Positions 31,201 through 38,670 of a DNA stretch of 64,000 nucleotides are shown one piece after another (the stretch's first letter is position 1; the number at the start of each line of letters is the position of its first letter). The notes under the pieces were generated by a model. The model had not been told where the DNA came from, did no database searches, and saw only the letters and a list, made by a program, of their open reading frames with translations. Made by a program: the position numbers and the translations under genes. The DNA comes from JBLNCE01 sp050260415 (lineage in GTDB: Bacteria > Bacillota > UBA4882 > JAAYXC01), in assembly GCA_050260415.1 (NCBI GenBank), contig JBLNCE010000085.1, positions 1 to 64,000 of the forward strand. The letters run 5' to 3'.

Positions 31201-31334
31201 CTTTAATACCGGGACGTGCTAAGAAAGTACGGAAGCAAAGTACCAAAAACAAGATAAATTAACGTAGAACCAGAATGCTTCGATATTCCGCTTCAACGCA
31301 TCAAATAGCGGATTCGACCTTTCTCGTACAATTT

Positions 31335-31364
31335 TGGTACTTAGTACTTAGTACTTTGTACTTT
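31335..31364 (+). repeat. TTAGTACTTAGTAC repeat, complementary partner
   Basis: TGGTACTTAGTACTTAGTAC and ten more bases. It is the reverse complement of elements at 31111-31160 and, in part, of 31241-31254. It lies about 20 bases before the next gene and may fold in its leader. Confidence 0.65.
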
Positions 31365-31385
31365 ATGGTATTGGGGGCTTGCCTA

Positions 31386-33866
31386 ATGTTGGCGGTGGTA
31401 ATGGCGGGCGGCAAAGGAACCAGGTTACGCCCATTGACCTGCGATAAACCAAAACCCATGGTTCCGGTGGCCAACCGGCCGCTGTTGGAGCATGTCTTGA
31501 GGCTCCTGGTCGGCTCGGGGTGGAAGAGCGTCGCCCTGACGCTCTGCTATCGACCGGAGAAGATCGAAGCCTACTTCGGTAACGGCCATGAACTGGGGGC
31601 GGATCTGCATTACTACGTGGAGGACAAGCCGCTCGGCACCGCCGGCAGCGTCAAGATGGCCGCGGATCTCTTTGACGGCACACTCCTTGTGGCAAGCGGC
31701 GATGCGTTGTGCGACTTCGATCTGGGTCCCGCGCTGGCTTTTCACCGTGAACGCGGGGCGCTGGCGACGATCATCCTGACCAAGGTGGAGTCGCCGCTCG
31801 AGTACGGCGTGGTGATGACGGATGCGGATGGCCGCGTGGTCCGCTTCCTGGAGAAACCGGGTTGGGGTGAAGTCTTCAGCGATACCGTCAATTCGGGTTT
31901 CTACCTGATCGAACCCGAGGCGTTCAGTCTCGTGCCAAGCGGCGAGATGTTCGACTTCAGCCGCGACCTGTTTCCGGAGGTGCTGCGTCGGGGCGGGAAG
32001 CTTTTCGGGTACATAGCGGATGGATACTGGTCGGACATCGGCACCCTCGAACAATACCGTCGCACCCATCAAGACATCCTCAACGGCCGGGTCAAGATGG
32101 ATCTGAGCGGACAGATTCGAACCCCGGGCGTCTATGTCGGAGCTGGATCCGAGATCGACCCGGAGGCCGTCCTGGAAGGTCCGGCGCTCATCGGCGAGTA
32201 TTGCCGGATAGAGCGCGGCGCCAAGGTGGGAGCGTTCAGTGTCATCGGCGATTACAGCCTCCTGGGCGGGGGCGTCTCGGTCAAGCACTCGGTCATCTGG
32301 CGCCATGTCTATCTCGGCGAGGGTACGGAAGTACGGGGGGCGGTCGTCGGCGACCATTGTCTGCTCCGCAATAACGTTTCCGTCTATGAGGGGGCGGTCG
32401 TCGGGGACGGTTGCCAGGTCGGGTCGTTCGGGATGATCCGGCCCGGGGTCAAGCTCTGGCCGGGTAAAGAAGTTGAGAGCGGAGGCACGGTCAGCGAGAG
32501 TCTTGTCTGGAACCAGCGGGCCATGCGGGGCCTTTTCGGCACGGCCGGTGTGTCCGGCGTGGCCAATGTGGAGATGACACCGGAGTTTGCCGTTAAGCTG
32601 GGAGCGGCTTTTGCGGCCGCGGTCGGCCGGGGACGCCAGATCGCGGTGGCCTCGGATGGCTTTTCCGTGACAAAACTGCTGGAACGCGCGGCCACGGCCG
32701 GGATCCTCGGTGTGGGCCTGGGCGTTCGGGATTTGGGCTCAACCACCGTTCCCGTGGCCAGATACGCCGTGGGCGCCTTGGGGCTTGCCGGCGGCATGTA
32801 TATCGGGCTGTCCAGCGCGAATCCCTCGCAAGCGGTCGTGCAGTTCATGGACGCGCGAGGCCTCCCGGTCGAGCGCCAAATGGAACGGGCCATAGAGCAG
32901 GCATTCTTCACCGGGGACTTTCCCCGCGCCGGCGCGGTACAGGTTGGCGAACTATCTCCGGTCATAGATATTGCCGAATCCTATCTCGATGGGATCAGGG
33001 ATACGGTCGACCACGGCACTGTCCGGGCGGCCAGGTACACGGTGGTCCTCGGCCCGTGCGGCGGACCGGCGGCACGCCTTCTCCAGGGACTGCTGGCCCG
33101 TTTGGGCTGCCTATACATCGAGGCGGAGCTCTTGCCCGAGACATCAGTTCCCTTCGCGCGCGAAGCGTTCGCAAAGGCCCAGGGAGAGATGGAGGCGAGA
33201 CTTGCCGCCGTGCATGGCACGCTCGCGGTGGCGGTGGACGGCGCGGGCGAGGATCTGTTCGTGCTCGACGCTCGTGGAAGGGCCGTTGGCCCGGCGCAGA
33301 TGTCAGCCCTTATTTCCCTGGCCGAATTGCGCCGCGACGCGGGCAAACGTCTGCCAATACGCATGATGGATACCGATGCCATTGCCGATCTGGCCAAGGC
33401 CTATCGCGGTCAGGTGGTTCGCACCAAGGGGCAACGCCGTGCGCTGCTCCAGGAGTTGGCCGCGGATATGCCGGCGGTGCGGGGGCTGATCCTGCCTGCT
33501 TACGATGCCTTCTCGACCTTGGCCTTGCTGCTCGAACTCCTGGCCCGCGACGGCCGGGACTTGGCCGCCCTGATCGATGCGTTACCGGCATACCAGCGCG
33601 TGGAGAAGGCCGTGGCGTGCACATGGGAAGCGAAGGGATGGCTCATGCGCCGGCTGGCCGAGGAAGAACGAAGTCTCCCGGTCGATCTCACCGATGGTCT
33701 GCGGGTTCAGGACGAGCGGGGTTGGGCTTTGGTGCTTCCGGATGGAGAAGAACCCTTCATCCGTGTCTTCAGCGAGGCCAAGACGGCCGAAGAAGCGGCT
33801 GCCCTGAACAAGTCGTTCGTCGACAAGATCGCTGTTCTCCAACGGAGCGCCGGCAATACCAACTGA
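31386..33866 (+). CDS. Mannose-1-phosphate guanyltransferase/phosphomannomutase-like fusion
   Basis: ATG 31386 follows GGGGG; the open frame extends upstream. 826 residues. Residues 1-235 are a nucleotidyltransferase domain with signature MAGGKGTRLRPLT, KPKPMVP, GD(A) at ~108 and FLEKP. Residues ~250-370 are left-handed hexapeptide repeats (VGAGSEIDPEAVLEGPALIG). From ~375 comes a phosphoglucomutase/phosphomannomutase-like part beginning GTAGVSGVAN. The mutase active-site loop (normally T-A-S-H-N-P) reads GLSSANPSQ, without the catalytic Ser-His pair, and the metal-binding DGDGDR-type loop is not seen. So the mutase half is probably regulatory or structural. Lies next to the GT4 enzyme; likely makes a nucleotide sugar for it. 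Confidence 0.85.
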   Translation: MLAVVMAGGKGTRLRPLTCDKPKPMVPVANRPLLEHVLRLLVGSGWKSVALTLCYRPEKIEAYFGNGHELGADLHYYVEDKPLGTAGSVKMAADLFDGTLLVASGDALCDFDLGPALAFHRERGALATIILTKVESPLEYGVVMTDADGRVVRFLEKPGWGEVFSDTVNSGFYLIEPEAFSLVPSGEMFDFSRDLFPEVLRRGGKLFGYIADGYWSDIGTLEQYRRTHQDILNGRVKMDLSGQIRTPGVYVGAGSEIDPEAVLEGPALIGEYCRIERGAKVGAFSVIGDYSLLGGGVSVKHSVIWRHVYLGEGTEVRGAVVGDHCLLRNNVSVYEGAVVGDGCQVGSFGMIRPGVKLWPGKEVESGGTVSESLVWNQRAMRGLFGTAGVSGVANVEMTPEFAVKLGAAFAAAVGRGRQIAVASDGFSVTKLLERAATAGILGVGLGVRDLGSTTVPVARYAVGALGLAGGMYIGLSSANPSQAVVQFMDARGLPVERQMERAIEQAFFTGDFPRAGAVQVGELSPVIDIAESYLDGIRDTVDHGTVRAARYTVVLGPCGGPAARLLQGLLARLGCLYIEAELLPETSVPFAREAFAKAQGEMEARLAAVHGTLAVAVDGAGEDLFVLDARGRAVGPAQMSALISLAELRRDAGKRLPIRMMDTDAIADLAKAYRGQVVRTKGQRRALLQELAADMPAVRGLILPAYDAFSTLALLLELLARDGRDLAALIDALPAYQRVEKAVACTWEAKGWLMRRLAEEERSLPVDLTDGLRVQDERGWALVLPDGEEPFIRVFSEAKTAEEAAALNKSFVDKIAVLQRSAGNTN

Positions 33867-33904
33867 TTGCGCCCCGCGGCGGCCTCCGCATTTGGCCGCA
33901 CCGG

Positions 33905-34681
33905 TCAGTGTTCGCTACTCGCGAGGCCGTCTGGAGAAGGCGCGATCAGCGCCAGCATCTGGCCGACATACACCGTGAACGGGTACCGGAGGTTATTCAC
34001 CAACGCCACCAGTTCCACGGTCGATCCATAGCGCTGCGCGAGGGAATAGACGGTCTCCCCTCCGGTGACCAGATGCAGGAAGACTTTGGCCGGCACGACC
34101 AGGCGCTGACCCAGGGCCAAGGCATATGGTTCCGTTAATTGCGGATTGGCCTTAAGCAGCGCCTCAACCGGCAGACCGAAGCGTTCGGCCACCGTGGCAA
34201 GGTTGTCGCCCTTTTGCACCAGGTAGATTAAGCCACACGGAAGAAGCGCCGGTTCCGGGGGCTGCGGTTGCGGCGGCGCGGGGGCCGGAGGCTCATAGGC
34301 GCAAAGACGCGGAACCGCCAGTATCTGGCCGGGGTAGATCAAAAAGGGTGATTTGATCTCGTTCGCGAGGGCGATAGCCTGCCAATTGACGCTGTACCTT
34401 TGCCCGATACGAAACAGGGTGTCGCCGGGCTGAACGACGTAGGATAAGACCGGGATCATCAACCGTTGACCGGGGATGATGCTGTATGGCGGCCGGAGGT
34501 CCGGATTTGCGCCCGCGATATTCTGCCAGGTGACGCCGTAGCGCTCACCGATAGTAAAGAGATTCTCACACGGGCGGACCACATGGACGAACCCGCACGT
34601 CGTATTCTCCGGCAACCCGGGGACGGTGCTGATGCTCGGCAGCGGCGGCGTTGCTTCCATCGGATTCGGTTCTTCGGACAT
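33905..34681 (-). CDS. Protein with four LysM domains
   Basis: 258 residues, ATG at 34681, with AAAGGGTG just upstream. Four LysM modules of ~45 residues: VVRPCENLFTIGERYGVTW (from ~35), VVQPGDTLFRIGQRYSVNW (~82), LVQKGDNLATVAERFGLPV (~153) and LVTGGETVYSLAQRYGSTV (~208). A Pro-rich linker (~130-145) separates the pairs. There is no signal peptide. LysM proteins bind peptidoglycan or spore cortex; several Firmicute multi-LysM proteins without signal peptides are spore-coat or cortex proteins. The SASP gene immediately downstream supports a spore role, but this is inference. Confidence 0.85.
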   Translation of the reverse strand: MSEEPNPMEATPPLPSISTVPGLPENTTCGFVHVVRPCENLFTIGERYGVTWQNIAGANPDLRPPYSIIPGQRLMIPVLSYVVQPGDTLFRIGQRYSVNWQAIALANEIKSPFLIYPGQILAVPRLCAYEPPAPAPPQPQPPEPALLPCGLIYLVQKGDNLATVAERFGLPVEALLKANPQLTEPYALALGQRLVVPAKVFLHLVTGGETVYSLAQRYGSTVELVALVNNLRYPFTVYVGQMLALIAPSPDGLASSEH

Positions 34682-34788
34682 CGGCTACACCCTTTCATCA
34701 AGCCGAGATTTCGGGAGTGGTCGAACAAGACGAAGCCTCCTGCGTCTTTACCGGTTCATATTATGCCGATGGCACGCCGGGCGTGAGG

Positions 34789-34814
34789 AAGGCCTAGGCA
34801 TTCGCCTAGGCCTT
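34789..34814. terminator. Bidirectional hairpin at the 3' end of the SASP gene
   Basis: AAGGCCTAGGC/GCCTAGGCCTT with loop ATTC, eleven perfect pairs. It includes the SASP stop codon. On the + strand it is followed by TGCTTTTT; on the - strand no T run follows. Confidence 0.6.
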
Positions 34815-35009
34815 TGCTTTTTGGGCCATCAGTTCTTCGGCCTTTTGAATCAGGCCTCTGACCAGCAGCCCCGCTTCCCGGGTAGTGATATTGCCGTAGT
34901 CAAAGGAGCCGTTCTGGGCGCTGATCTTGTCCGCGAATCCAAGTTCCTTGGCAATCTCGTATTTGACCGCGTCAGAGACGATGCTACCCCTTCTAGGCAG
35001 TGTTCTCAC
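34806..35009 (-). CDS. Alpha/beta-type small acid-soluble spore protein
   Basis: 67 residues from GTG 35009. The middle and C-terminus match alpha/beta SASPs: KYEIAKELGFADKI, which contains the EIA site cut by the germination protease GPR, and YGNITTREAGLLVRGLIQKA, the conserved DNA-binding second segment. These proteins coat spore DNA and protect it from UV and heat; they are made in the forespore under sigma-G. The length is normal. No clear ribosome site other than AGGGG overlapping the start. The gene is the clearest evidence that the organism forms endospores. It lies between the LysM gene and the agr kinase gene, same strand. Confidence 0.87.
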   Translation of the reverse strand: MRTLPRRGSIVSDAVKYEIAKELGFADKISAQNGSFDYGNITTREAGLLVRGLIQKAEELMAQKAKA

Positions 35010-35176
35010 CCCTAACTAGCGTTCCACCACGGTGTTGAATCTTTCCAAGTAAGCTCGTGGAAACAGGGGGAGGATCTACGCGGAGGCGATGGAGGCCAAA
35101 GAGCAGGCTCCCTGCGGCGGCTAAGACAGCCTAGGAAGCTGTGATCCGTAGATGCGCCCGAGGTCGGGCATCCTGT
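35010..35176. other. Intergenic stretch with several pairing segments
   Basis: On the + strand ATCTACG (35075-35081) can pair with CGTAGAT (35148-35154), enclosing GACAGC/GCTGTG near 35126-35143; GCCCGA-GG-TCGGGC follows at 35158-35171. This looks like a folded RNA of about 120 bases or the 3' region of the kinase transcript. No known class fits. Confidence 0.3.
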
Positions 35177-36037
35177 TCAATGCGGCGTGGGTGCGGCGGG
35201 CAACCAGACGTGAAATTCGGTGCCGTCGGTTTCGTTGCTGTGCACCGTGACCCACCCGCCCAATTCTTCGGTGAGGGTCTTCACGATATGCAACCCGTAT
35301 CCCCGGTGACCAGCCTTCTGCGTAAAACCGGGCGCAAAGACGCGGTCGAGGTCCGCGGTCGGGATAGGCGGTCCATTGTTCCAGAACACAAACCGATATC
35401 CGTGATCGTCATTCCAAATTGCGACGGAGATCGTCGGCGTGTCTCTTTGTAGGGAGGCGGATTCCACGGCATTCTGGAGTATGTTCGAGAAAATGCGCGA
35501 TATACGGTAGGGCGAGCATCTGAAGTCCGACAGGTCCGCCCGGCAGTCCAAGGTGAACGTAATTCCCATCTCCTTGATCTTCCCTTGGAGACTGAGGAAG
35601 AGGGCTTGGAGGACTGTGTGCTCGACCCGGGCTAGACCGGCCAGATCGTCCAGCGAGGCACTGCATTCATCGACGTACTGCCGGATTTCGTCGTTCTTGT
35701 TCAGTGAGGCCAGCGTTTGGATGACCTGCAACTGATTGCGAAAACCATGACGCTGCGACTCGAGACTGGCAATGAGTTGGAGGCTCTGCTCCAACTGCAT
35801 CAACGTTTCTCTTTCCTCGCGCTCCTTATCCCGTTCGTTCTTGGCCAGGAGCCGGGATGAACCGTAGACGAGAAACGATGTGATGACGATCGGCAACTCC
35901 GCGGTGAGGATGATGCGCGTAGCAAGGTCAAGCCTGTGGTGCAAGCTCCAAATGAACAACAACAAGCCACAGAACAAATGCATGAAAAGCGTACAGAACA
36001 GGACGAGTTCCAAAGTTTCCGATTTCTTTGCCGCCAT
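35177..36037 (-). CDS. AgrC-like sensor histidine kinase (kinase half)
   Basis: 286 residues from ATG 36037. Two N-terminal hydrophobic segments (~10-30 and ~40-62) are followed by a coiled linker and a Spo0B-like kinase core: the phosphoacceptor His in ESQRHGFRNQLQVIQTLA (~115), the N box NILQNAVES (~195) and the G box GHRGYGLHIVKTLTEELGG (~245). This is the HPK10-type core of AgrC and related quorum-sensing kinases. The N-terminal sensor is much shorter than the six or seven segments of AgrC. The missing membrane part may be the separate protein whose gene ends five bases upstream. No response-regulator gene is adjacent. Confidence 0.85.
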   Translation of the reverse strand: MAAKKSETLELVLFCTLFMHLFCGLLLFIWSLHHRLDLATRIILTAELPIVITSFLVYGSSRLLAKNERDKEREERETLMQLEQSLQLIASLESQRHGFRNQLQVIQTLASLNKNDEIRQYVDECSASLDDLAGLARVEHTVLQALFLSLQGKIKEMGITFTLDCRADLSDFRCSPYRISRIFSNILQNAVESASLQRDTPTISVAIWNDDHGYRFVFWNNGPPIPTADLDRVFAPGFTQKAGHRGYGLHIVKTLTEELGGWVTVHSNETDGTEFHVWLPAAPTPH

Positions 36038-36041
36038 TGCT

Positions 36042-36593
36042 CTATGACACCGGGGGATGTCTTTCCTGGTAGCCGGTCAAAGTCAAGCCACGCTTCATGA
36101 AAACTAGCAAGGTAATCGCCGGCCCAAGGGTTTCCAGGACAATCCCCAGGAAAACCCCGAGCGCGTTATTGACAAAAAAACCGGTCAAACCCTCCACCCT
36201 GGTTGTTATCAAGAATAACGGCTCAAGGAAGATAATCGAGCCGATAAAGACCACGGATTCGGTAAAGAGGGACGCGATTACCGCCTTTGCCAGGCTTACC
36301 TTGCCAGTCTTGCGCACAAAGAGGATGATTAATACGATTGAGACCAGTACGTGAAAGGGAACGGCGATGAGCTGTCTGGCCACTGAGATCGAAACCCCGA
36401 GAATCGTTCCCGGCCAAACGCTCTTGTTGAGCGCAATCCTGACCCCGGCGCTGTACCATGCCAGTTGCAGCAGGACGATTGCCGAGGGCACGGAGAGGAG
36501 AACGGTCAATAGCATCGGAATCACGGGATCCTTGGCATGCAGCAACGATGTGGCAGGGATGATGGTCTCAAGGTATCTGAGAATCTGCTGCAA
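36042..36593 (-). CDS. Five-segment membrane protein, candidate receptor half of a split AgrC
   Basis: 183 residues from TTG 36593, with GGAGG eight bases upstream. About five hydrophobic segments (near 25-45, 57-75, 78-95, 108-130 and 140-165). No enzymatic motif. The gene ends four bases before the kinase start, so they should be translated together. AgrC receptors combine a polytopic sensor and a kinase in one chain; here the two halves seem to be on separate polypeptides. An alternative is an unrelated membrane protein or immunity factor. I know of no family name for it. It is separated from agrD by 314 bases holding a repeat. Confidence 0.6.
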   Translation of the reverse strand: MQQILRYLETIIPATSLLHAKDPVIPMLLTVLLSVPSAIVLLQLAWYSAGVRIALNKSVWPGTILGVSISVARQLIAVPFHVLVSIVLIILFVRKTGKVSLAKAVIASLFTESVVFIGSIIFLEPLFLITTRVEGLTGFFVNNALGVFLGIVLETLGPAITLLVFMKRGLTLTGYQERHPPVS

Positions 36594-36907
36594 ACACGTG
36601 ACCTCCTTGGCGGATTAAGCTCGGATTTCTTATCCGAGATTTCGGTAGTGGGAAGGTTGATATTCAGTCGTCACGCCAGCCCAACGGCACAACAAAGGAT
36701 AAAAAACTAGGCCGGCATGATCGACAAGCCCTAGTCTGTTTTCAGGTTCGACTCCCACCCCGGCGCGCCTCCGGGACAACAAAGAGAGAAAAACCGAGCC
36801 CGTTCCCCGAGCGACAAGCAACGAGCGACCAGCGACGAGCGTTCTTTCCGCAGCTTTCGGTAAGGAGGGGAGAAGGTTCCCTCCCTCTCCCCACTAGCCA
36901 TGACTGT
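36594..36907. other. Gap inside the agr locus with a REP-like element
   Basis: It holds a REP-like imperfect hairpin (36666-36681 with 36710-36725), a low-complexity run of GAGCGACAAGCAACGAGCGA-type sequence near 36808-36840, and a GGAGGGGAGAAGG/CCCTCCC hairpin near 36865-36890. No gene supported. Confidence 0.5.
36666..36725. repeat. REP-like hairpin, copy 1 (GTCGTCACGCC family)
   Basis: AGTCGTCACGCCAGCC pairs imperfectly with GGCCGGCATGATCGAC. Related arms occur at 45895 and 54731. Confidence 0.5.
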
Positions 36908-37021
36908 TCACCTTTTCGGCATCGCGGGTTGATACCACAGGACCAGGCAGGCCGAGGCAACACTTGCGACGAGAAAGATGGACAGGATCGCGAGAACCAC
37001 CGAGGCAATCGCTTTTTTCAA
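36908..37021 (-). CDS. agrD: AgrD-type autoinducer peptide precursor
   Basis: 37 residues from TTG 37021, with AAGGAGGTG eight bases upstream. It has the AgrD layout: a basic amphipathic start (KKAIASVVLAILSIFLVAS), a central Cys, and a short charged tail with conserved prolines (YQPAMPKR). The segment SACLVLWYQP aligns with clostridial AgrD peptides, in which a Cys-led five-residue ring is cut just before YQP. The predicted pheromone ring is therefore C-L-V-L-W closed as a thiolactone, with a short N-terminal tail. AgrB, encoded just upstream and overlapping by four bases, would do the processing. Strong call by context and motif. Confidence 0.87.
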   Translation of the reverse strand: MKKAIASVVLAILSIFLVASVASACLVLWYQPAMPKR

Positions 37022-37671
37022 TCTGCACACCTCCTTTCCTGCGGTTTGGCCATTCTTGAGAGCCGTATCTTCATGCCGGAGAAAGCATCGTCCAAAGCGG
37101 TGACGATACGTCGAACACCCACGCTCAGGCTCAGACACTGAAAGGTGCTTCCCGTGACGATCGCCGTCCGCCAGGGCATATCCTGCCAGAAGATGCAGGC
37201 CGACGCAAGCAGAGCGATCGCGACCCGGGCGGAAACGCGGAGGATCTTGCGCTGTTTTTCCGTCAGCGGCTTCTCCGGGGTTTCCACGGGTGCGTACCGC
37301 CAGACCAGCAAGTTGTCGAGGAGCAGCAGCAACCAAACGAGGGGCGGGAAAAGACCGGCGCTCGGCAGGTGTCTGGCCAAGAGTCCGAGGCCGACAAAGA
37401 CGGCCGTACCCAGGAACGCGCAACGCGTGGGCGTGCTTAGATGCACACCGCCGGTTAGGGCTTTGAGCACCGCGGCGGTTGCCGTTACCGCCACACATTC
37501 CCAGAAGACTCCCGCCAGCCAGCCGGCCACGGTCAATATAACCGTGCTATAGAGCATGGCAAGGCAACCTTCGATGGCATAGGCAAGCAAAGCCCGCTGA
37601 AATGGGTCTGCGCGCCCCGCCGTTTTACCGAGTGCCTCGGCCCAGCTTGCCGCCACGCGGTGAAGGGTCAT
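37018..37671 (-). CDS. agrB: AgrB-type membrane endopeptidase
   Basis: 217 residues from ATG 37671 with AAGGAG eight bases upstream. The catalytic pair is visible in ALTGGVHLSTPTRCAFLG: His and Cys seven residues apart, as in Staphylococcus AgrB. About six hydrophobic segments cover ~35-175. AgrB cuts the C-terminal tail off AgrD and closes the thiolactone ring; the protein sits in the cytoplasmic membrane. Its stop codon overlaps the agrD start (TTGA), which ensures coupled translation. The C-terminus is longer and more basic than in staphylococcal AgrB (KIRLSRMAKPQERR). Confidence 0.88.
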   Translation of the reverse strand: MTLHRVAASWAEALGKTAGRADPFQRALLAYAIEGCLAMLYSTVILTVAGWLAGVFWECVAVTATAAVLKALTGGVHLSTPTRCAFLGTAVFVGLGLLARHLPSAGLFPPLVWLLLLLDNLLVWRYAPVETPEKPLTEKQRKILRVSARVAIALLASACIFWQDMPWRTAIVTGSTFQCLSLSVGVRRIVTALDDAFSGMKIRLSRMAKPQERRCAD

Positions 37672-37901
37672 CGGTCGTTCTCCTTAGGACGCCACCTGTT
37701 GGTACTAATGTCACGCAAGTGAATGATTGGCCTCCCTTTATTAATTATCGGTTTTTTTTGGCGTGGGCTAAGTATTTCTACTATTCGACCGCCAATGAAC
37801 CTGGATTCGAAAACCCCGAAGCTTATCGGTTTTGCCGCGAAGGCACGCCGCGGTATACGCGCGGAAGCCGCATGTTCGGCTCTCAATTTCGATAGCGAAA
37901 A

Positions 37902-37930
37902 AAAGCTAGCCGTCAGTGACGGCTGGCTTT
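37902..37930 (-). terminator. Strong terminator of the CD3324-like gene
   Basis: Read leftward: AAAGCCAGCCGTC-ACT-GACGGCTAGCTTT followed by more T residues (TTTTTTTC). It separates the HTH gene from the agr operon, so agrB must have its own promoter in 37690-37900. Confidence 0.8.
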
Positions 37931-38208
37931 CATACGGCTCTCTCTCTGCGCGTCTTCCGCAGAATCTTTCTGATACTGTCGTATCCCAGGTGGTATTGGG
38001 CCATTAGTTGGCTGATATCGTCGCCGTCCAGGTAGGCGCGCAGTATTGCTTGATTACGCTCGGCCAAGGCCGCCCGGGTACCGTTTGATTCGCCCCAAGC
38101 CATCCTGGCTTGCAGACGTTTTGGGATGTAGATTTCCTGTCCCTCGACGTACTTCTGTATTTCCTGCAAGAGATTTCGTGGTAGAATCCCCTCGGCGTTG
38201 CGGTACAT
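37930..38208 (-). CDS. CD3324-like helix-turn-helix protein
   Basis: 92 residues from ATG 38208. The start (EGILPRNLLQEIQKYVEGQEIYIPKR) and the wholly typical WGESNGTRAALAERNQAIL are the signature of the CD3324 / Mor-like family common in Clostridia. A C-terminal helix-turn-helix follows (DISQLMAQYHLGYDSIRKIL). The function is probably a small DNA-binding regulator. TAAGGAGG lies a dozen bases upstream. A strong terminator follows directly. It is not cotranscribed with agrB. Confidence 0.85.
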   Translation of the reverse strand: MYRNAEGILPRNLLQEIQKYVEGQEIYIPKRLQARMAWGESNGTRAALAERNQAILRAYLDGDDISQLMAQYHLGYDSIRKILRKTRRERAV

Positions 38209-38400
38209 ACGCCGTCATGGCCTCCTTAGAGTCGGAGACGCGACGGTCTTTCGGCGCCGTGCGGGGCTGTGCCTGCTTTACCTGGGACCCCGCGTCTCCG
38301 TTCTTAGATTGCTTCCAGGTGCTCCTTCGGGCCGGGTTTCACCGGCCAGACTGCCATGCTTCTTCACGCTGGAGTCCCCCTTTCTTAGCCTAATGGGATT
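38209..38400 (-). promoter_or_regulatory. Candidate structured leader of the CD3324-like gene
   Basis: Read leftward from 38400, the leader contains GGCCGGTGAAACCCGGCC, then CGAAGGAGCA, and about 34 bases later CCCAGGTAAAGCAGGCACAG. The order CGAAGG-AGCA then CAGGTAAA-AGG recalls the core of glycine riboswitches, but the GGAGAG element before the first stem is missing. Near the gene, GGAGACGCG pairs perfectly with CGCGTCTCC, just before the AAGGAGG ribosome site. So it may be a riboswitch-like leader; the class is uncertain. Confidence 0.3.
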
Positions 38401-38568
38401 CGGGTTTACATTGCCCCGATCTCTGGCCATATGCCAGTGGTTTACGCAAATTATTATAACTGGCGGCATAGGGATAATCAAGCCGAAGATGGTTCCGAAA
38501 GGAACTTTCCGCTCCACCTGGGCGTCCAAAGCTATGTCATGCTGATATGATGGTTTGTTTTGGCTCAT
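38278..38568 (-). CDS. Doubtful small membrane protein ORF
   Basis: 96 codons from ATG 38568. The first half reads like a real protein, with one hydrophobic segment (VPFGTIFGLIIPMPPVIIIC). The second half overlaps the structured leader and looks non-coding in composition. There is no good ribosome site. Listed because nothing else explains 38400-38568. Confidence 0.25.
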   Translation of the reverse strand: MSQNKPSYQHDIALDAQVERKVPFGTIFGLIIPMPPVIIICVNHWHMARDRGNVNPNPIRLRKGDSSVKKHGSLAGETRPEGAPGSNLRTETRGPR

Positions 38569-38670
38569 ATATCCGCATACCCGCTTGCGCCTCGTACGCC
38601 CCTGACATCATGGGAAAAGGAAATAAAGGCAAGTCCGGCGAATCTTACAAACTTGGATGGAGGGATCAAG

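Noticed and set aside
34466..35015. Rightward ORFs opposite LysM and SASP genes
   Set aside because: The leftward frames contain diagnostic LysM and SASP motifs; the rightward ones do not.
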